DNA from: Actinomycetes bacterium
Lineage (GTDB): Bacteria > Actinomycetota > Acidimicrobiia > Acidimicrobiales > Acidimicrobiaceae
Reading direction: 5' to 3'
Length of the DNA stretch: 5,994 bases
Assembly: GCA_021833085.1 (NCBI GenBank)
Contig: JAKBGL010000081.1
Coordinates: 1-5,994, forward strand
In this document: piece after piece, positions 5,992-5,994 of the stretch
Layout: each line of letters begins with the position of its first letter
Numbering within the stretch: position 1 is the stretch's first letter
Translations under genes and position numbers: made by a program
The notes under the pieces: generated by a model
Database searches by the model: none
Seen by the model: only the letters and a program-made list of their open reading frames with translations
What the model was told of the DNA's origin: nothing

Positions 5992-5994
5992 CCT

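Overview
The window is one continuous plus-strand stretch of bacterial chromosome with almost no spare DNA. The gene set points to an actinobacterium: a DUF3107 protein, an adjacent pair of ArsA/Get3-type ATPases like mycobacterial Rv3679/Rv3680 (BagA/BagB), and a full-length PdtaS-type histidine kinase. Base composition is moderate (spot counts of about 40-52% GC), much lower than in mycobacteria or streptomycetes. That would suit a moderate-GC lineage such as Acidimicrobiia (Acidithrix-like organisms), but this placement is inference from gene content and composition only.

Layout. The left edge cuts into a membrane cytochrome b of the formate dehydrogenase gamma-subunit type (3-380, C-terminal part only). 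An 82-nt gap follows, with small possible hairpins and a good ribosome-binding site, then the DUF3107 gene (463-699). After a 52-nt gap comes a tight block: BagA-like ATPase (752-1726), BagB-like ATPase (1723-2901, GTGA overlap), PHP-domain phosphoesterase of the histidinol-phosphatase type (2918-3793, 16-nt gap), PdtaS sensor kinase (3806-5248, 12-nt gap) and glycerophosphodiester phosphodiesterase (5245-5979, GTGA overlap). A strong Shine-Dalgarno sequence at 5984-5991 indicates that another gene starts just past the right edge. There is no mobile element, CRISPR array, tRNA or rRNA, and no gene-free stretch longer than 82 nt.

How the genes may work together. The 4-nt overlaps and short gaps from 752 onward predict co-transcription. 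BagA and BagB should form a Get3-like heterodimer whose catalytic residues are split between the two chains. PdtaS is a cytosolic kinase that in mycobacteria phosphorylates an RNA-binding ANTAR regulator (PdtaR); no such regulator lies in the window. The GDPD would release glycerol-3-phosphate from deacylated phospholipids. As I recall, the mycobacterial BagAB pair is linked to growth on glycerol, so a shared glycerol or envelope-lipid theme is possible but unproven.

The most notable sequence-level points are these. All six complete genes start at TTG or GTG, with no usable ATG. The BagA/BagB pair shows complementary loss of ATPase residues. The PdtaS homologue lacks the two cysteines tied to copper/NO sensing in M. 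tuberculosis.
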